NCBI RefSeq assembly: GCF_001306115.1
Contig: NZ_LGCL01000015.1
Span: 62,001 to 126,000, forward strand
From: Ornatilinea apprima
GTDB taxonomy: Bacteria > Chloroflexota > Anaerolineae > Anaerolineales > Anaerolineaceae
Direction of reading: 5' to 3'
DNA: 64,000 nt
Shown here: in pieces, positions 48,365-58,260 of the stretch
Layout: the number at the start of each line of letters is the position of its first letter
Numbering within the stretch: the stretch's first letter is position 1
The notes under the pieces: generated by a model
Databases searched by the model: none
The model's input: only the letters and a program-made list of their open reading frames with translations
What the model was told of the DNA's origin: nothing
Made by a program: the position numbers and the translations under genes

Positions 48365-49327
48365 TCAAGGGGTCAGCGTCGGGTCAACCGGCGCCAGCGA
48401 CTTCTGTGTCAGCATGGCAACGCGCACGCGCAGATTACCCGAAAGGTTGGCATCGCCCTGCGCTTCGGCGCGCGCCGCCGCCTCCTGCAAATACTGCAGC
48501 GCGCTGGGATAGTCCCCCTCCAGTTCCGCCGCCGATCCCAAAAAGATCGGCCCGTACGGCGAAGCGGGGTAGCCTTCTTCCAGCCGCTCTCCGGCCGCGC
48601 GCATGCCCGCCGCGTCTTGCAAATACAGGCTGGTTTGTCCCTGCGCCATCAGCACATTCACTTCAGCCGGGGCCAATGCCCGCGCCTGCGCCAGCGCCTC
48701 CTCCGCGGACTGCAAGTCTCCGTTTTTTTCCAGCAGCACGCTGCGGATGGTCAGCAGTTCGTAATCGTCCGGTGTGTAGCTCAGCGCCAGGTCAATTTCC
48801 GCCAGCGCGGCGGTTAAGTCGCCGTTTTGCATCGCCGACTCGGCGCTGGTGCGGTGCCGGTAGCTCGCCGCCACTTCGGGCGGTGGAGCCAAAAAGAGTT
48901 GATACGCGCCCGCCAGCAGCGCCAGCAGTAGCAGGCCGCCGCCCAACCCAATCAGCGTTTTCCGCCAGGCTGCTTTGCGTTTATGCGCCAGGTATTCGTC
49001 CAGATTCCACCACCAGGCGGTTTCATCCGCCTGCAGCTCGCTGCGCCGCTTCATCAGACCCGCCGGGCCGCCAATCTTCTTTACCAGCAGATTTGCATTC
49101 TTTTTGACCTGCTGGCAAATGTAATCCCACTGTACCCATTCCGCGTCCAGCTGGTCACCGGCCTGCTGCCCGTGGGCGAGCAGCGCGTTGATTTCATCCA
49201 TCCCTTCCAAAATTTCCAGGGCCTGTTCATCCGTCCCAAAAGACAGGGAACCAATCGCCCCTTCCAGTTGATCGAGCTTTGCGTTAATGGACCGCGGTGA
49301 GCCGGTCGAGTTGCCTGTGTTCGTCAT
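48365..49327 (-). CDS. TPR membrane protein of unknown function
   Basis: About 320 residues. N-terminal cytoplasmic helical region (1-115), one membrane helix around TLIGLGGGLLLLALLAGAYQL, then TPR-type repeats (AMQNGDLTAALAEIDLALSY, LLEKNGDLQSAEEALAQARAL, and LEGDYPSALQYLQEAAARA in parts). No lipobox. The ATG at 49327 is 8 bases after GAAGGA. It probably scaffolds protein interactions outside or inside the membrane; topology is not fixed by the sequence. It is divergent from the GH13-like gene. Confidence 0.8.
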   Translation of the reverse strand: MTNTGNSTGSPRSINAKLDQLEGAIGSLSFGTDEQALEILEGMDEINALLAHGQQAGDQLDAEWVQWDYICQQVKKNANLLVKKIGGPAGLMKRRSELQADETAWWWNLDEYLAHKRKAAWRKTLIGLGGGLLLLALLAGAYQLFLAPPPEVAASYRHRTSAESAMQNGDLTAALAEIDLALSYTPDDYELLTIRSVLLEKNGDLQSAEEALAQARALAPAEVNVLMAQGQTSLYLQDAAGMRAAGERLEEGYPASPYGPIFLGSAAELEGDYPSALQYLQEAAARAEAQGDANLSGNLRVRVAMLTQKSLAPVDPTLTP

Positions 49328-49470
49328 GGTTTTTTCCTTCTTCCATTCAATCATGCGGCGGCTGCCCTTGGCCTGTCTTTCACAAACCTGCCGCGCTTCT
49401 GTGCTTAACGGTATCTACGAATTATAATTCTTGCATTAGAATCGCGGAACCAACTGCAGGAGGGATGAAG

Positions 49471-51450
49471 ATGACCATTTGGAACCAAATGCGCGCCGCT
49501 CTGCCGGATTCTTCAATAGAGCCGGAAGAAACCCAACGTCTTTTCGAGACCTACCAGCTTCACGGGTACCTGGCCTTTACCTGCCCGCAGGCGCTGCAAA
49601 TTTCCGACGAAGCCCTGGTGCACTTTTTTGCCCGCCTGGCCGCCGCCAACGGCTGCGACAGCCCGGCTGCCGCCCGCGACAACTCCGCCTGGATGGCTGA
49701 CAGCGATTTTTGTTTCTTCAACATTCGCGCCACCGGCAGCGGAACCAGCATGGGAAACTTCATTGACGCAGCCAAACTCCTGCCCATTGTGCGCGCCAGC
49801 GCCATCCACCTTGGCCCCTTCACCGACTACGATTTTGAGAATATTTATGCCGTACGCAGCGTGGAAACCATTTCACCCAACGTGGTTTCGCCTAAATGGC
49901 TGTCGCTCGGTTTTTCTCCCGCCGATCAACTGCGCGCCTTCATTGAGGCCGCCCACATTTTGCGGAAAACAGTCGGCTTTGATCTTGAGCCGCACGTCGC
50001 CCAGTACGCGCGCCTGGTCTTCATGCGCCCCGCTCTCTTCCGCTGGTACCAGCTCTCCGCGGACCGCGCCTCTCTGGCTGGCGGCCTCTCCAGCAAAGAG
50101 ATGCTTCAAGAAAGCCAGCAGGCTCGCATCACTGGGCAGGTGGAGCACATCGTTCAAACCGCCCTGCGCCAGCAAAACCTGGATTCGCTCGAAATCCGCG
50201 ATGGTGATTCTCAATCTCTGCGCGCCCAAAAAGACCAGCTCTACTTCCGCCTGATTGGCGAGCTGATCGGCCAGGGCTTCTGGCCCATCCCCTCGCAGGT
50301 GTGGAGCGGTGACGGCGTGCCCGCCTTCAAAGAATACAACGTTTCCGGCAACTATGCCGTCTTCGATTATCGCAGCCGTTCCGGCGAAGATCACGGCCGC
50401 TACGCCTATCATGTGATGACCCCTTTCAAACTCTACAATGACCTGCCGCCCAACCGCTGCCCTTCGGGCAGCGAGGGGCAGATCAACCCTGCCGCAGTGG
50501 ATTTCTTTAGCTCCATCTTCCGCAAGTGGCGCGATGAGTTTGGCTTCGATTTTGTGCGCTACGATTCAGTTGACCACATCTTCGATTCCGTCCAGCCGCA
50601 AGACCCCGCCCGCCCATGCTCAGACCGCCCCACCCCGGCCATCCTCGAGACGTGCGTGCGGCGCTCGCGCGCGGGCGGCAGGCCGTATATCGGCAATTTT
50701 GCCGAACGCATGGGCCTGGAACTGGACAGCTACGCCGCCCTGGGGTTCGACCTGATCCTCGGCACCGACATGCTCCAGCACCCCAACCGCGCCCTCGTTG
50801 AAACCGCCTTCTGGATTCACGACCAGCTCCAGCGCATCAACCAGGCCCGTCCCGCCCGCTTTGCCGTTCCCTTCTGCGTGGACACCCACGACACCGGCAA
50901 CGAGCACATTTGGGGCGAGCCGCTGGTCAAAATCTCCGGCAGCCGCCGCATGCGCCTGCGCCATTTTCTTTCGCGCTTCCTCGGCTGCGGGCTGTCCCGC
51001 CGTCCCAAATATGAGGTCATCGGCGCGCAAGACCTTTCCTATGGGCTGTACCGCGCCAATGTCAGCGACGTCAACCTCACCTGGGTTGGCGACCGCGACT
51101 ACAACCGTGCCTACCACACCCTGGAAGACATCTACGACTTCTTCCGTCCCATGCTCAGCGCCGGGCAGATGCAGTCCCGCTTCATCAATGAGCAATACGC
51201 CTGGTGGCAAATCTCCGCGCAGGACGAATGGCTGGTTGCGCTGGTCTCATTGGACACAGGCGCTTCCGAAGGTCAGCCCCTGCCGCCGGTCGAAATTCCG
51301 CTGCCCGATGGCGCCAACCAGTGGGTTTGCTTCGACTTCTCCGCGCCGCTCGGCTCACCGCTGTCCAGCCTGTCTGCCGTTTTGCGGGTGGAAAACCTGC
51401 CCTACCTGGGTTTCCGCCTCTACCACGGTTCGCGCATGGTGGAAGAATAG
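49471..51450 (+). CDS. divergent GH13-like (alpha-amylase superfamily) protein
   Basis: About 659 residues. The four amylase regions can be traced: region I FDLEPH (Asp171, His175), region II FVRYDSVDH (nucleophile Asp365), region III GNFAERMG (acid/base Glu412), region IV DTHDTGN (Asp474). The rest does not look like a common GH13 subfamily, and there is no signal peptide, so it acts in the cytoplasm, perhaps on a storage glucan or a glycosyl transfer. The second ATG of ATGAAGATG (49471) is 7 bases after AGGAGG. A member of an unassigned clade is my best call. Confidence 0.72.
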   Translation: MTIWNQMRAALPDSSIEPEETQRLFETYQLHGYLAFTCPQALQISDEALVHFFARLAAANGCDSPAAARDNSAWMADSDFCFFNIRATGSGTSMGNFIDAAKLLPIVRASAIHLGPFTDYDFENIYAVRSVETISPNVVSPKWLSLGFSPADQLRAFIEAAHILRKTVGFDLEPHVAQYARLVFMRPALFRWYQLSADRASLAGGLSSKEMLQESQQARITGQVEHIVQTALRQQNLDSLEIRDGDSQSLRAQKDQLYFRLIGELIGQGFWPIPSQVWSGDGVPAFKEYNVSGNYAVFDYRSRSGEDHGRYAYHVMTPFKLYNDLPPNRCPSGSEGQINPAAVDFFSSIFRKWRDEFGFDFVRYDSVDHIFDSVQPQDPARPCSDRPTPAILETCVRRSRAGGRPYIGNFAERMGLELDSYAALGFDLILGTDMLQHPNRALVETAFWIHDQLQRINQARPARFAVPFCVDTHDTGNEHIWGEPLVKISGSRRMRLRHFLSRFLGCGLSRRPKYEVIGAQDLSYGLYRANVSDVNLTWVGDRDYNRAYHTLEDIYDFFRPMLSAGQMQSRFINEQYAWWQISAQDEWLVALVSLDTGASEGQPLPPVEIPLPDGANQWVCFDFSAPLGSPLSSLSAVLRVENLPYLGFRLYHGSRMVEE

Positions 51451-51698
51451 CGCAACTGCGGCACTGCCAGCGCGATTAGCGCTAACAGGAAGACAAACCC
51501 GCTCGTCTGACCGCCGAATCGGGAGACTGTAGAAAGTCTGCCGGGTTTTCACGTCTGTTCATATGATCATCCCCCAATTCGCGCTATAATAAGCTCGTCA
51601 GGCGTTGGTTCGCCCATCCATCCCATCCGGGTCGAGCCAGCGCCTGTCCTTCTATTAACGGTCCAGCTTTCCTTCCATCCATTTTCCTGACTTTCAGC

Positions 51699-51704
51699 TA
51701 TAAT
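51699..51704 (+). promoter_or_regulatory. probable -10 of the P1B ATPase gene
   Basis: TATAAT, 24 bases before the start codon; the -35 is poor. Transcription would start near 51711, inside the inverted repeat that follows, making a very short leader. Confidence 0.5.
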
Positions 51705-51706
51705 CG

Positions 51707-51728
51707 AAACACTCTATTAGGAGTGTTT
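51707..51728. promoter_or_regulatory. inverted repeat over the start site and RBS of the P1B ATPase gene
   Basis: AAACACTC / GAGTGTTT, perfect 8-bp arms around a 6-base centre TATTAG, ending at the base before the ATG. It covers the ribosome site AGGAG and the likely transcription start, so it looks like a metal-sensor operator or a translation-control hairpin. Confidence 0.6.
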
Positions 51729-53843
51729 ATGTCGTCTTTAACCAAAGTTGAATTATCGGTCAAAGGTATGGATTGCGCCGACTGCGCATTGCACGTCGAG
51801 CACGCCATCGCCGCCGTGCCGGGCGTCTCGCGCGTGCAGGTTTACCTGGCCACCGAGAAAGCCGTCATTGAAACCACTGCCGGGGTTGAGCCTTCTCTTG
51901 CCGCGATTAAAAAAGCCGTTGCCGGCGCCGGTTACGAAATCCTCGACCCCGCCGCCGGCCAGCCCCCCACCCGCCAGCAGACACTGCAGGCAGCCACCCA
52001 GCGTGTTACCTGGCTGGTGGCGCTCGTCTTTGGCAGCGTGCTGTTCATTCTGGTGGTGGGCGAATGGCTGGGCCTGTTTGAAAAGATCACCCGCCAAATC
52101 CCCTGGTACGCGGCCCTGCCCATCATTCTCATCGCCGGTTTCCCGGTCTTCAAAAATGTGTTGCGCAGCGCCCTGCAAGGCAAGGTGATTTCGCACACCC
52201 TGATGACCCTGGGTGTGATCGCCGCCATTGCCGTTGGAGAATGGGTCACCGCCGCCGTGGTGGTGTTTTTCATGCGCGTTGGCGACCTGACCGAGCATTT
52301 CACCACTGATCGGGCGCGCCAATCACTGCGCCGCCTGCACGATCTCGCCCCGCAGACCGCCCGCTTGTGGAAAGACGAGAGCGAATTGGAAGTGGCAATT
52401 GAAAACGTGCACCCCGGCGATATCGTAATTGTACGCCCCGGCGAGAAGATCCCCGTGGACGGGCGCGTTGTCGCCGGCAGCGCCACCGTCAACCAGGCAG
52501 CCATCACCGGCGAGGCCATGCCGCTTGAGCTGGAAGCCGGCAGCCGGGTCTACGCTGCTTCCGTCATCCTTTCCGGCAGCCTGCGCGTTGAAGCCACCGC
52601 CGTGGGGCGAGACTCAACCTTTGGGAAAGTAATTCGCCTGGTGGAAGAAGCCGAAGGCAACAAAGCCCAGGTACAGCGTACCGCCGACCGCTTCGCCGGC
52701 TATTACCTGCCTGTGGTGGCCGCCATCGCCCTGCTCACTTTTCTCTTGCGCCGCGACCCGCTCGCCACTGCCGCTGTGCTGGTGGTAGCCTGCTCGTGTT
52801 CCTTCGCCCTGGCTACGCCCATCGCCATGCTGGCCTCCATCGGCAGCGCCGCCCGCGGCGGGCTGCTGGTGAAAGGCGGGCGCTACCTGGAACTGCTCGA
52901 CCGCGTCGATACTCTGCTGGTGGATAAAACTGGAACGCTTACCTTTGGCCAGCCGCAGATCAGCGACGTGATCGCCCTGCGCGGAAGCCCAGAGGAACTG
53001 CTGCGCCTGGCTGCCAGCGCCGAGCGCTATTCCGAGCATCCGCTGGCGCAGGCCGTGCGCCAGGAAGCCCTGCGCCGCGGCATCCCTCTGGCCGAACCGC
53101 GCGACTTCTCCGCTCAAGCCGGGGTGGGGGTTAATGCCCTGGTGGAGGACCGTTCCATCCGCGTCGGCGGGCCGCGCCTGCTGGCCGGTGATCCGCCGCA
53201 GGCTGCCCTTGACCTGGCCGGCCAGGGCAAGAGCCTGCTCTACGTCTTTGAAGGCGAAGATTTGCTGGGACTGATGGCCGCCGCCGACACCCTGCGTCCC
53301 GAAATATCGGCTGCCCTCAAGCGCGTGCGCGCGCTCGGCGTTCGCCAGATCGAGCTGCTCACCGGCGACCATGCCGCCTCCGCGCAGCACCTGGCCGACC
53401 AGCTCGGCATCCCTTTTCGCGCCGGTCTGCTGCCCGAAGAGAAAATTGAGATTGTGCGTGAATATCAGCGGCAGGGCCGCGTAGTGATGGTGGTGGGCGA
53501 CGGCGTCAACGACGCTCCCGCCCTCGCCCAGGCCGATGTTGGCGTGGCGATGGGCCTCGGCGGCAGCGATGTCGCCATCGAAACCGCGCCGCTGGTACTG
53601 ATGCGCGAAGATTGGGATCTGGTTCCCCAAGCGCTGGTCACCGCTCGGCGCACCATGCGCGTCATTCGCGGCAATATTGCCTTTACAGCCCTCTACAATT
53701 TGGTTGGCCTTTCCCTGGCCGCCTTTGGAATTCTGCCCCCCGTGCTGGCCGCCGCCGCCCAATCGCTGCCCGATCTGGGCATCCTGGCCAATTCAGCGCG
53801 CCTGATTCGCCAGAACAACCACCAAAGCGTGCCGCAGGCTTAA
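51729..53843 (+). CDS. P1B-type heavy-metal-translocating ATPase with CSC motif
   Basis: About 704 residues. N-terminal HMA domain (GMDCADC, residues 14-20 approx.), TGEAMP in the actuator domain, VACSCSFALATP in TM6 (Cys355-Ser356-Cys357, in place of CPC), DKTGTLT with phosphorylated Asp399, and GDGVNDAPALAQADVGVAMG. The last helix pair has QSLPDLGILANSARL rather than the MSxSS of CopA. So it is a P-type metal pump, but not a standard Cu(I) or Zn/Cd one; the metal is open. Start at 51729, with AGGAG 5 bases upstream. It is followed by a hairpin and has no neighbouring chaperone. Confidence 0.9.
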   Translation: MSSLTKVELSVKGMDCADCALHVEHAIAAVPGVSRVQVYLATEKAVIETTAGVEPSLAAIKKAVAGAGYEILDPAAGQPPTRQQTLQAATQRVTWLVALVFGSVLFILVVGEWLGLFEKITRQIPWYAALPIILIAGFPVFKNVLRSALQGKVISHTLMTLGVIAAIAVGEWVTAAVVVFFMRVGDLTEHFTTDRARQSLRRLHDLAPQTARLWKDESELEVAIENVHPGDIVIVRPGEKIPVDGRVVAGSATVNQAAITGEAMPLELEAGSRVYAASVILSGSLRVEATAVGRDSTFGKVIRLVEEAEGNKAQVQRTADRFAGYYLPVVAAIALLTFLLRRDPLATAAVLVVACSCSFALATPIAMLASIGSAARGGLLVKGGRYLELLDRVDTLLVDKTGTLTFGQPQISDVIALRGSPEELLRLAASAERYSEHPLAQAVRQEALRRGIPLAEPRDFSAQAGVGVNALVEDRSIRVGGPRLLAGDPPQAALDLAGQGKSLLYVFEGEDLLGLMAAADTLRPEISAALKRVRALGVRQIELLTGDHAASAQHLADQLGIPFRAGLLPEEKIEIVREYQRQGRVVMVVGDGVNDAPALAQADVGVAMGLGGSDVAIETAPLVLMREDWDLVPQALVTARRTMRVIRGNIAFTALYNLVGLSLAAFGILPPVLAAAAQSLPDLGILANSARLIRQNNHQSVPQA

Positions 53844-53856
53844 AGAGAACTCCCCC

Positions 53857-53879
53857 ACCGGTTGAGGGGGGCAACCGGT
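53857..53879 (+). terminator. hairpin after the P1B ATPase gene
   Basis: 8-bp stem ACCGGTTG / CAACCGGT, 7-base loop, 14 bases past the stop. No T-run. Confidence 0.5.
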
Positions 53880-53993
53880 AGAGGAGCTAACATTATTGTA
53901 TAGCACTTTTTGACAGAAATCAACCCTGAGTTGTGATCAATTGTATAACCTTTTCCCTGTTTTCCAGCTTCTATGCGATACCGGCTTAAAGCA

Positions 53994-54025
53994 CCATCTC
54001 CCTCCTGTGTGTTCGAGGGAGATGG
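53994..54025. repeat. perfect 11-bp inverted repeat
   Basis: CCATCTCCCTC and GAGGGAGATGG around a 10-base centre. It could be part of the 3' end of the minus-strand zinc-ribbon transcript. Confidence 0.6.
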
Positions 54026-54190
54026 CTTCCGCGGATGGAAATTCCACGGCGGAGAAGATTCGACCCGTAAGCCCATACGGATCTACTCATATTATAAGAC
54101 AATTTCTCACTGCTTTGCTTTCAGAATTCTTTCAGCAGCAAAATGGATATCGATGCCTGACCATCAATTTCTCACCTGGTTTTCGGTTCT

Positions 54191-54601
54191 TCAGCTCTTG
54201 CCTGGAGGAAATAGGGCAGCTATTGTTTCTGGAATATCCTCTGAATTTCGATAAATGGAAGGATCAGCCAGAGCCTTCTGCCACGGTTGTTCGCTCCCTT
54301 GCGCGGCACTGGCCGCTGGAGATGGCACGCCCACAATCAAGCAATCAAGATCAAGGCCGATTTCATTCAAATCCCAAGATTCGCGAATGCACCACCATTG
54401 GCAGGCCTTGCACCGAAACAACAAGGAAAAATTGTGCGTCCCAATCAAGAATGGATCGTCTAATTCATCCTGAACCCATGCTGATGGTTCCACTGGCGAA
54501 ACCGATAAGGGCCCACCGCAATGCAAACAGCGGGCTGGTTGGCCGGGCTGTTTTGAAAAATAAGAACGCATAGAAAACGCTTGATAACCAGGGAAATTCA
54601 T
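54191..54601 (-). CDS. small zinc-ribbon protein of unknown function
   Basis: About 136 residues. CLHCGG and CKACQWW form a CxxC...CxxC zinc-ribbon pair 35 or so residues apart; SWDLNEIGLDLDCLIVGVP follows. There is no signal peptide. The ATG at 54601 follows GGGAGG by only 3 bases; an upstream ATG at 54634 is an alternative. Base composition is less GC-rich than most of the window, and I know no family for it. It lies about 200 bases after another zinc-ribbon gene on the same strand. Confidence 0.62.
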   Translation of the reverse strand: MNFPGYQAFSMRSYFSKQPGQPARCLHCGGPLSVSPVEPSAWVQDELDDPFLIGTHNFSLLFRCKACQWWCIRESWDLNEIGLDLDCLIVGVPSPAASAAQGSEQPWQKALADPSIYRNSEDIPETIAALFPPGKS

Positions 54602-54799
54602 AATCCTCCCGCCAGATAAATCCGTATCCAACATTCAGAATCACAGCAAAATAATACTCATTCGTTCATGCCTGCCTGCGAACCCAGGGTATTTATAGGA
54701 TACACCTTTTCCAACGGGGGCGGGCGCGCTGCGATGCCATCAGATTGATTGCACGCCCGCTCCTCTGGATTTTTCCTCAGCCGAGGGAGAATTTCCCGC

Positions 54800-55045
54800 T
54801 TAATCCATGAACAGAATCTCGAGCAGGTGGCCCAGGTCGTCGCTGCCTTCCAGCGTGCGCAGATTGTACACCTCGGTGTGCCCGCAGTTATTACAAGACA
54901 CAAACGCGTAGCGGTGCGCCTGGATTTCCAGCATGCGTGAGAGGCCCGTCCCCGACATCGCCAGCCGTTCCACAGTTGCTCCCTGGTGATGGCATTTTTC
55001 ACAAACAAATTTGCTTGCCAGCATTTGATCAACGTTTTTCGCCAT
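54800..55045 (-). CDS. zinc-ribbon nucleic-acid-binding-type protein (DUF2082-like)
   Basis: About 81 residues. CEKCHHQGATVERLAMSGTGLSRMLEIQAHRYAFVSCNNCGHTEVYN (quoted for its order: CxxC, GTGLSR, CxxCG, E-Y-N) is the pattern of small DUF2082 zinc-ribbon proteins. The ATG at 55045 has GGAG 7 bases upstream. Function unknown; zinc-ribbons of this type are thought to bind nucleic acid or proteins. Confidence 0.8.
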   Translation of the reverse strand: MAKNVDQMLASKFVCEKCHHQGATVERLAMSGTGLSRMLEIQAHRYAFVSCNNCGHTEVYNLRTLEGSDDLGHLLEILFMD

Positions 55046-55184
55046 TTTAATCTCCATTTCTGTTTAATTCATAATCTATATACGCCGCTGACCGGCTTGA
55101 AGTTGTAAATAACCGTCTGGCACTGCTTGCGGTTTATGCTATGATATGCACAATATCTTTCCCATTTCCAGGCGGAATCCTTCT

Positions 55185-57896
55185 ATGTCGTCCACCCCCC
55201 TCTTGCAAACCAAACTCTATCTTCCCGCCCCCGCCCCCTATCACATTCCGCGCCCGCAGCTTGCGCAGCGTCTGGACGCGGGTATGGCACAGGCGCACCG
55301 TCTCTTTCTGGTCTCCGCCCAGGCCGGTTCGGGTAAAACCAGCCTGGTCAGCGCCTGGCTGCAAGACTGGCGCGCCCACCCCGGCCGCCATGCCGCCTGG
55401 CTGTCGCTGGACGAGAATGACAATGACCCACAGCGCTTCTGGACGTATTTTTCCGCCGCCCTCCACAGCACACCCGCTGCGATTGGGCAGGCCGCGCTCG
55501 AAATGCTTGCCTCCGGCCAGGTTGGTGATCTTCAGGTGATCATCCATTCCCTGCTCAATGACGCCGCCGCTCAGCCCGATGAGATTCTTCTTGTTCTGGA
55601 TGACTATCATCTCATCACCAACCCGGAGATTCACCAGCGCCTGGAATACCTGCTCGACCATTTGCCGGTCAATTTTCACCTGCTGCTCTGCACGCGCGCC
55701 AACCCGCCCCTGCCCATCACGCGCCTCCGCGCCCGCCGCCAGCTCACCGAGCTGCGCGCCGCTGATCTCAATTTCAACACTGGCGAAGCCGCCCGGTTTT
55801 TTGACCAATCCGCGGGTCTCACCCTCACTCCCGACCAGGTCGCCGCCCTCACTCGCCGCACCGAGGGCTGGGTGGTGGGCCTGCAGTTGGCCGCGCTTTC
55901 CATCCAGGAGCATCCCGATCCGGCTGCCTTTATTCAAGACTTTGAGGGCAGCCACCATTTCATTCTGGAATACCTCACCGAAGAAGTCCTTTCGCGCCTC
56001 GAACCCGACCTGCAGACGTTTCTGCTCAGCACCGCGCTCTTCTCACGGCTCAGCGCTCCCTTTTGCGACGCCGTTCTGGAGCGCAGCGGCAGCCACGAAA
56101 TGCTCGACCGTCTGCAGCGCGCCAATCTCTTTCTGATCCCCCTGGATGAAACGCACCAGTGGTTTCGCTATCATCATCTCTTCGCCGGTCTGCTTCAGGC
56201 CCGCTTGAAACAAACGCCCGCCGTCCAAGCCGTTCCGCTCCACCGCAAAGCCGCCCAATGGTTCAACCAAAACGGTTATATCGAAGACGCGGTTCACCAT
56301 GCCCTGGCTGCCGGTGATTACCCTTTGGCGGCCAGCATCATTCGCCTGCATTGGGCCGAGATCTCGCATCGCGGCGAGATCAGCACCGCCTTGCGCTGGC
56401 TGGAGGCCCTCCCGGCCGAGTTCCTTCACGCCGACACTGAGCTGACCGTACTGTACTGCTGGTCGCTGTGGTTGAAAGGCTGCGTTGAGCAGATCGATCC
56501 CCACCTGCAAATCGCTCGCGCCAGCCTGGAAGAGTGGGAATCGCGCAATCCCAACCCCATTCACCCCCTGCGCGGAGATATCAACGTCCTGCAGGCCATT
56601 CTCGAGCGCGCCCGCGGCAACCTGCCCGCCTCCGTTCAGCTCACCCAACAGGCGTTGGACACCGCTGGTCCACAGGAACACCTGCTGCGCGGTGTCGCCG
56701 GCTATAACCAGGGCACCACCCTCTTCGTTCTAGGGCAGTTCCAGCCCGCCCTGGAGATTCTCTACCGGACCCTGCCGCACCTCAGCGCCGGGGGCAACAT
56801 GGTTGGCTATTCGGCTTCGCACTACTATCTGGTGATTCTGCATGGCGCGCTGGGTAGTCTGCCGCAGGCTGCCGCCGCTGTGCAAAACGCCCTGGCCTTC
56901 GCTGCCGGCCACGCCTTTCCCAACCTGCCCGCCTTTGGTTTTCTATACGCCGCTCAAGGTCTTTTGCACCTGCTGCGCGCCCAACTGCCAGCCGCAGAGG
57001 CGGCCCTGGCTGAAGCCCGCCAGCGGGGTGAAATGGGCGGTTACCCCACCATCGTTTACCTTACCGAGCTGCGCGCCGCCCGCTCCCTGCTCGCCAGCGG
57101 CCAGCTCACCGCCGCGCAAGAAACCCTGCAAAACATCCAGCCCATTCTTCGCCAGCAAGCCTTCCCAGGACCCTTGCAAGAGGCCGCCGCGACTCAGGCC
57201 TTGCTGGACGTCTTATCCGGGGATCTGATCGCCGCCCAGGCCTGGGCTGCCAGCCTGGAACAGCGCGGCAAACCCGCCATGGACCCCGCCGCCAGCCAGT
57301 GGGAAGCCGTTGTGCGCGCCAGATTGTGGCTGGCGTCTGGCCAGCCGCGGGACGCCCAATCCTTATTGGAAGCCCACCTCGCCGCCGAGCAGGCCGCCGG
57401 GCGCGCCGGTTACCAGGCCGAACTGCTCGTCTGGCTGGCTGCCGCCCACCAGCGGATGGGCGGCAGCGCCCCAGCCCTGGCCGCTCTTACGCAAGCCGTC
57501 CGGCTGGCCGCTCCCCAGGGATTCCTGCTGCCCTTCGTGGAAGCCGGCGCGGAAATTCTCCCTCTGTTGCGCCAGATGCAAAAAGACCCCGAATGGCAGT
57601 CCGCTCCATCCGCGGCTCTCCTCGCTGGTATTCTGCAGGCGCTGCCAGAGCCAACACTCACGGAGGCGACCCCAGCCGCTGCGCCCACCGCGGACCTTCC
57701 CGAGCCGTTGAGCGAGCGTGAACTGGAAGTGCTCCGGCTGCTGGCCGAGGGGCTTTCCAACCAGGAAATTGCCAGCCGTCTCTATGTGCAGCTCAGCACG
57801 GTCAAGAAGCATGTCAGCAACCTGTTTGGCAAATTGGGCGTGGCCAGCCGCACCCAGGCCATCCAGGCCGCCCGCCGCCTGGGGTTGATCCCATAA
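55185..57896 (+). CDS. MalT-type (LAL) LuxR-family transcriptional regulator
   Basis: About 903 residues. N-terminal STAND ATPase with [17 protein letters not shown] (Walker A) and [11 protein letters not shown] (Walker B), then a long helical TPR-like sensor region, and a C-terminal LuxR helix-turn-helix: [22 protein letters not shown] followed by [16 protein letters not shown]. Such proteins bind an inducer and ATP, oligomerise and activate promoters. The start at 55185 ([14 protein letters not shown]) is the family-like one. It precedes a small conserved protein and a DUF116 protein on the same strand. Confidence 0.94.
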   Translation: MSSTPLLQTKLYLPAPAPYHIPRPQLAQRLDAGMAQAHRLFLVSAQAGSGKTSLVSAWLQDWRAHPGRHAAWLSLDENDNDPQRFWTYFSAALHSTPAAIGQAALEMLASGQVGDLQVIIHSLLNDAAAQPDEILLVLDDYHLITNPEIHQRLEYLLDHLPVNFHLLLCTRANPPLPITRLRARRQLTELRAADLNFNTGEAARFFDQSAGLTLTPDQVAALTRRTEGWVVGLQLAALSIQEHPDPAAFIQDFEGSHHFILEYLTEEVLSRLEPDLQTFLLSTALFSRLSAPFCDAVLERSGSHEMLDRLQRANLFLIPLDETHQWFRYHHLFAGLLQARLKQTPAVQAVPLHRKAAQWFNQNGYIEDAVHHALAAGDYPLAASIIRLHWAEISHRGEISTALRWLEALPAEFLHADTELTVLYCWSLWLKGCVEQIDPHLQIARASLEEWESRNPNPIHPLRGDINVLQAILERARGNLPASVQLTQQALDTAGPQEHLLRGVAGYNQGTTLFVLGQFQPALEILYRTLPHLSAGGNMVGYSASHYYLVILHGALGSLPQAAAAVQNALAFAAGHAFPNLPAFGFLYAAQGLLHLLRAQLPAAEAALAEARQRGEMGGYPTIVYLTELRAARSLLASGQLTAAQETLQNIQPILRQQAFPGPLQEAAATQALLDVLSGDLIAAQAWAASLEQRGKPAMDPAASQWEAVVRARLWLASGQPRDAQSLLEAHLAAEQAAGRAGYQAELLVWLAAAHQRMGGSAPALAALTQAVRLAAPQGFLLPFVEAGAEILPLLRQMQKDPEWQSAPSAALLAGILQALPEPTLTEATPAAAPTADLPEPLSERELEVLRLLAEGLSNQEIASRLYVQLSTVKKHVSNLFGKLGVASRTQAIQAARRLGLIP

Positions 57897-58026
57897 ATAC
57901 TCCTTAAGGCTACCGCCTTCCTCCCTAAAAATTCCACTTTCGCCCACTGAAAAACAGGCTCCCGATGGATACACTCTAACCATCTGGAGCTTTTCTTTGC
58001 ATCGATTAACCCGGAGACAACAAGTG

Positions 58027-58260
58027 ATGATGAACCGTTATGAAATCAAAATTAAAGGCCGGTTGAGCGAGCGGTGGGCGGATTATTTTGACGGCCTGCT
58101 CATCTGCCCCTTGTCCGACCAGGAGACCCTGCTCACCGGTGTGCTGCCCGACCAGGCCGCTTTACACGGCGTGCTGTGCCTGATACAGAATATTGGCCTG
58201 GAACTTATCAGCGTGAACCGCGTATATACAGACGAAGGTTTAACCCACTATGAACAATAA
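58027..58260 (+). CDS. small conserved protein of unknown function
   Basis: 77 residues: MMNRYEIKIKGRLSERWADY, then a short variable stretch, then VLPDQAALHGVLCLIQNIGLELISVNRV. From memory, the pattern YEI..KG.L...W..WF.GL...LTG...DQAALHG.L..I...GL.L.SV is common in Chloroflexota and Actinobacteria, often near MalT-type regulators. No catalytic motif. GGAGA precedes the ATG by 9 bases. It overlaps the DUF116 gene start by 11 bases, so the two are translationally coupled. Confidence 0.8.
   Translation: MMNRYEIKIKGRLSERWADYFDGLLICPLSDQETLLTGVLPDQAALHGVLCLIQNIGLELISVNRVYTDEGLTHYEQ

Larger units (their letters stand above)
53844..54190. other. non-coding region rich in inverted repeats
   Basis: About 345 bases between the P1B ATPase stop and the 3' end of a minus-strand zinc-ribbon gene. 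It holds three inverted repeats: ACCGGTTG/CAACCGGT (53857-53879), CCATCTCCCTC/GAGGGAGATGG (53994-54025), and an imperfect palindrome centred near 54040 (CCGC...TGGAA-TTCCA...GCGG). Nothing in it reads as a gene with conserved features. Confidence 0.5.
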
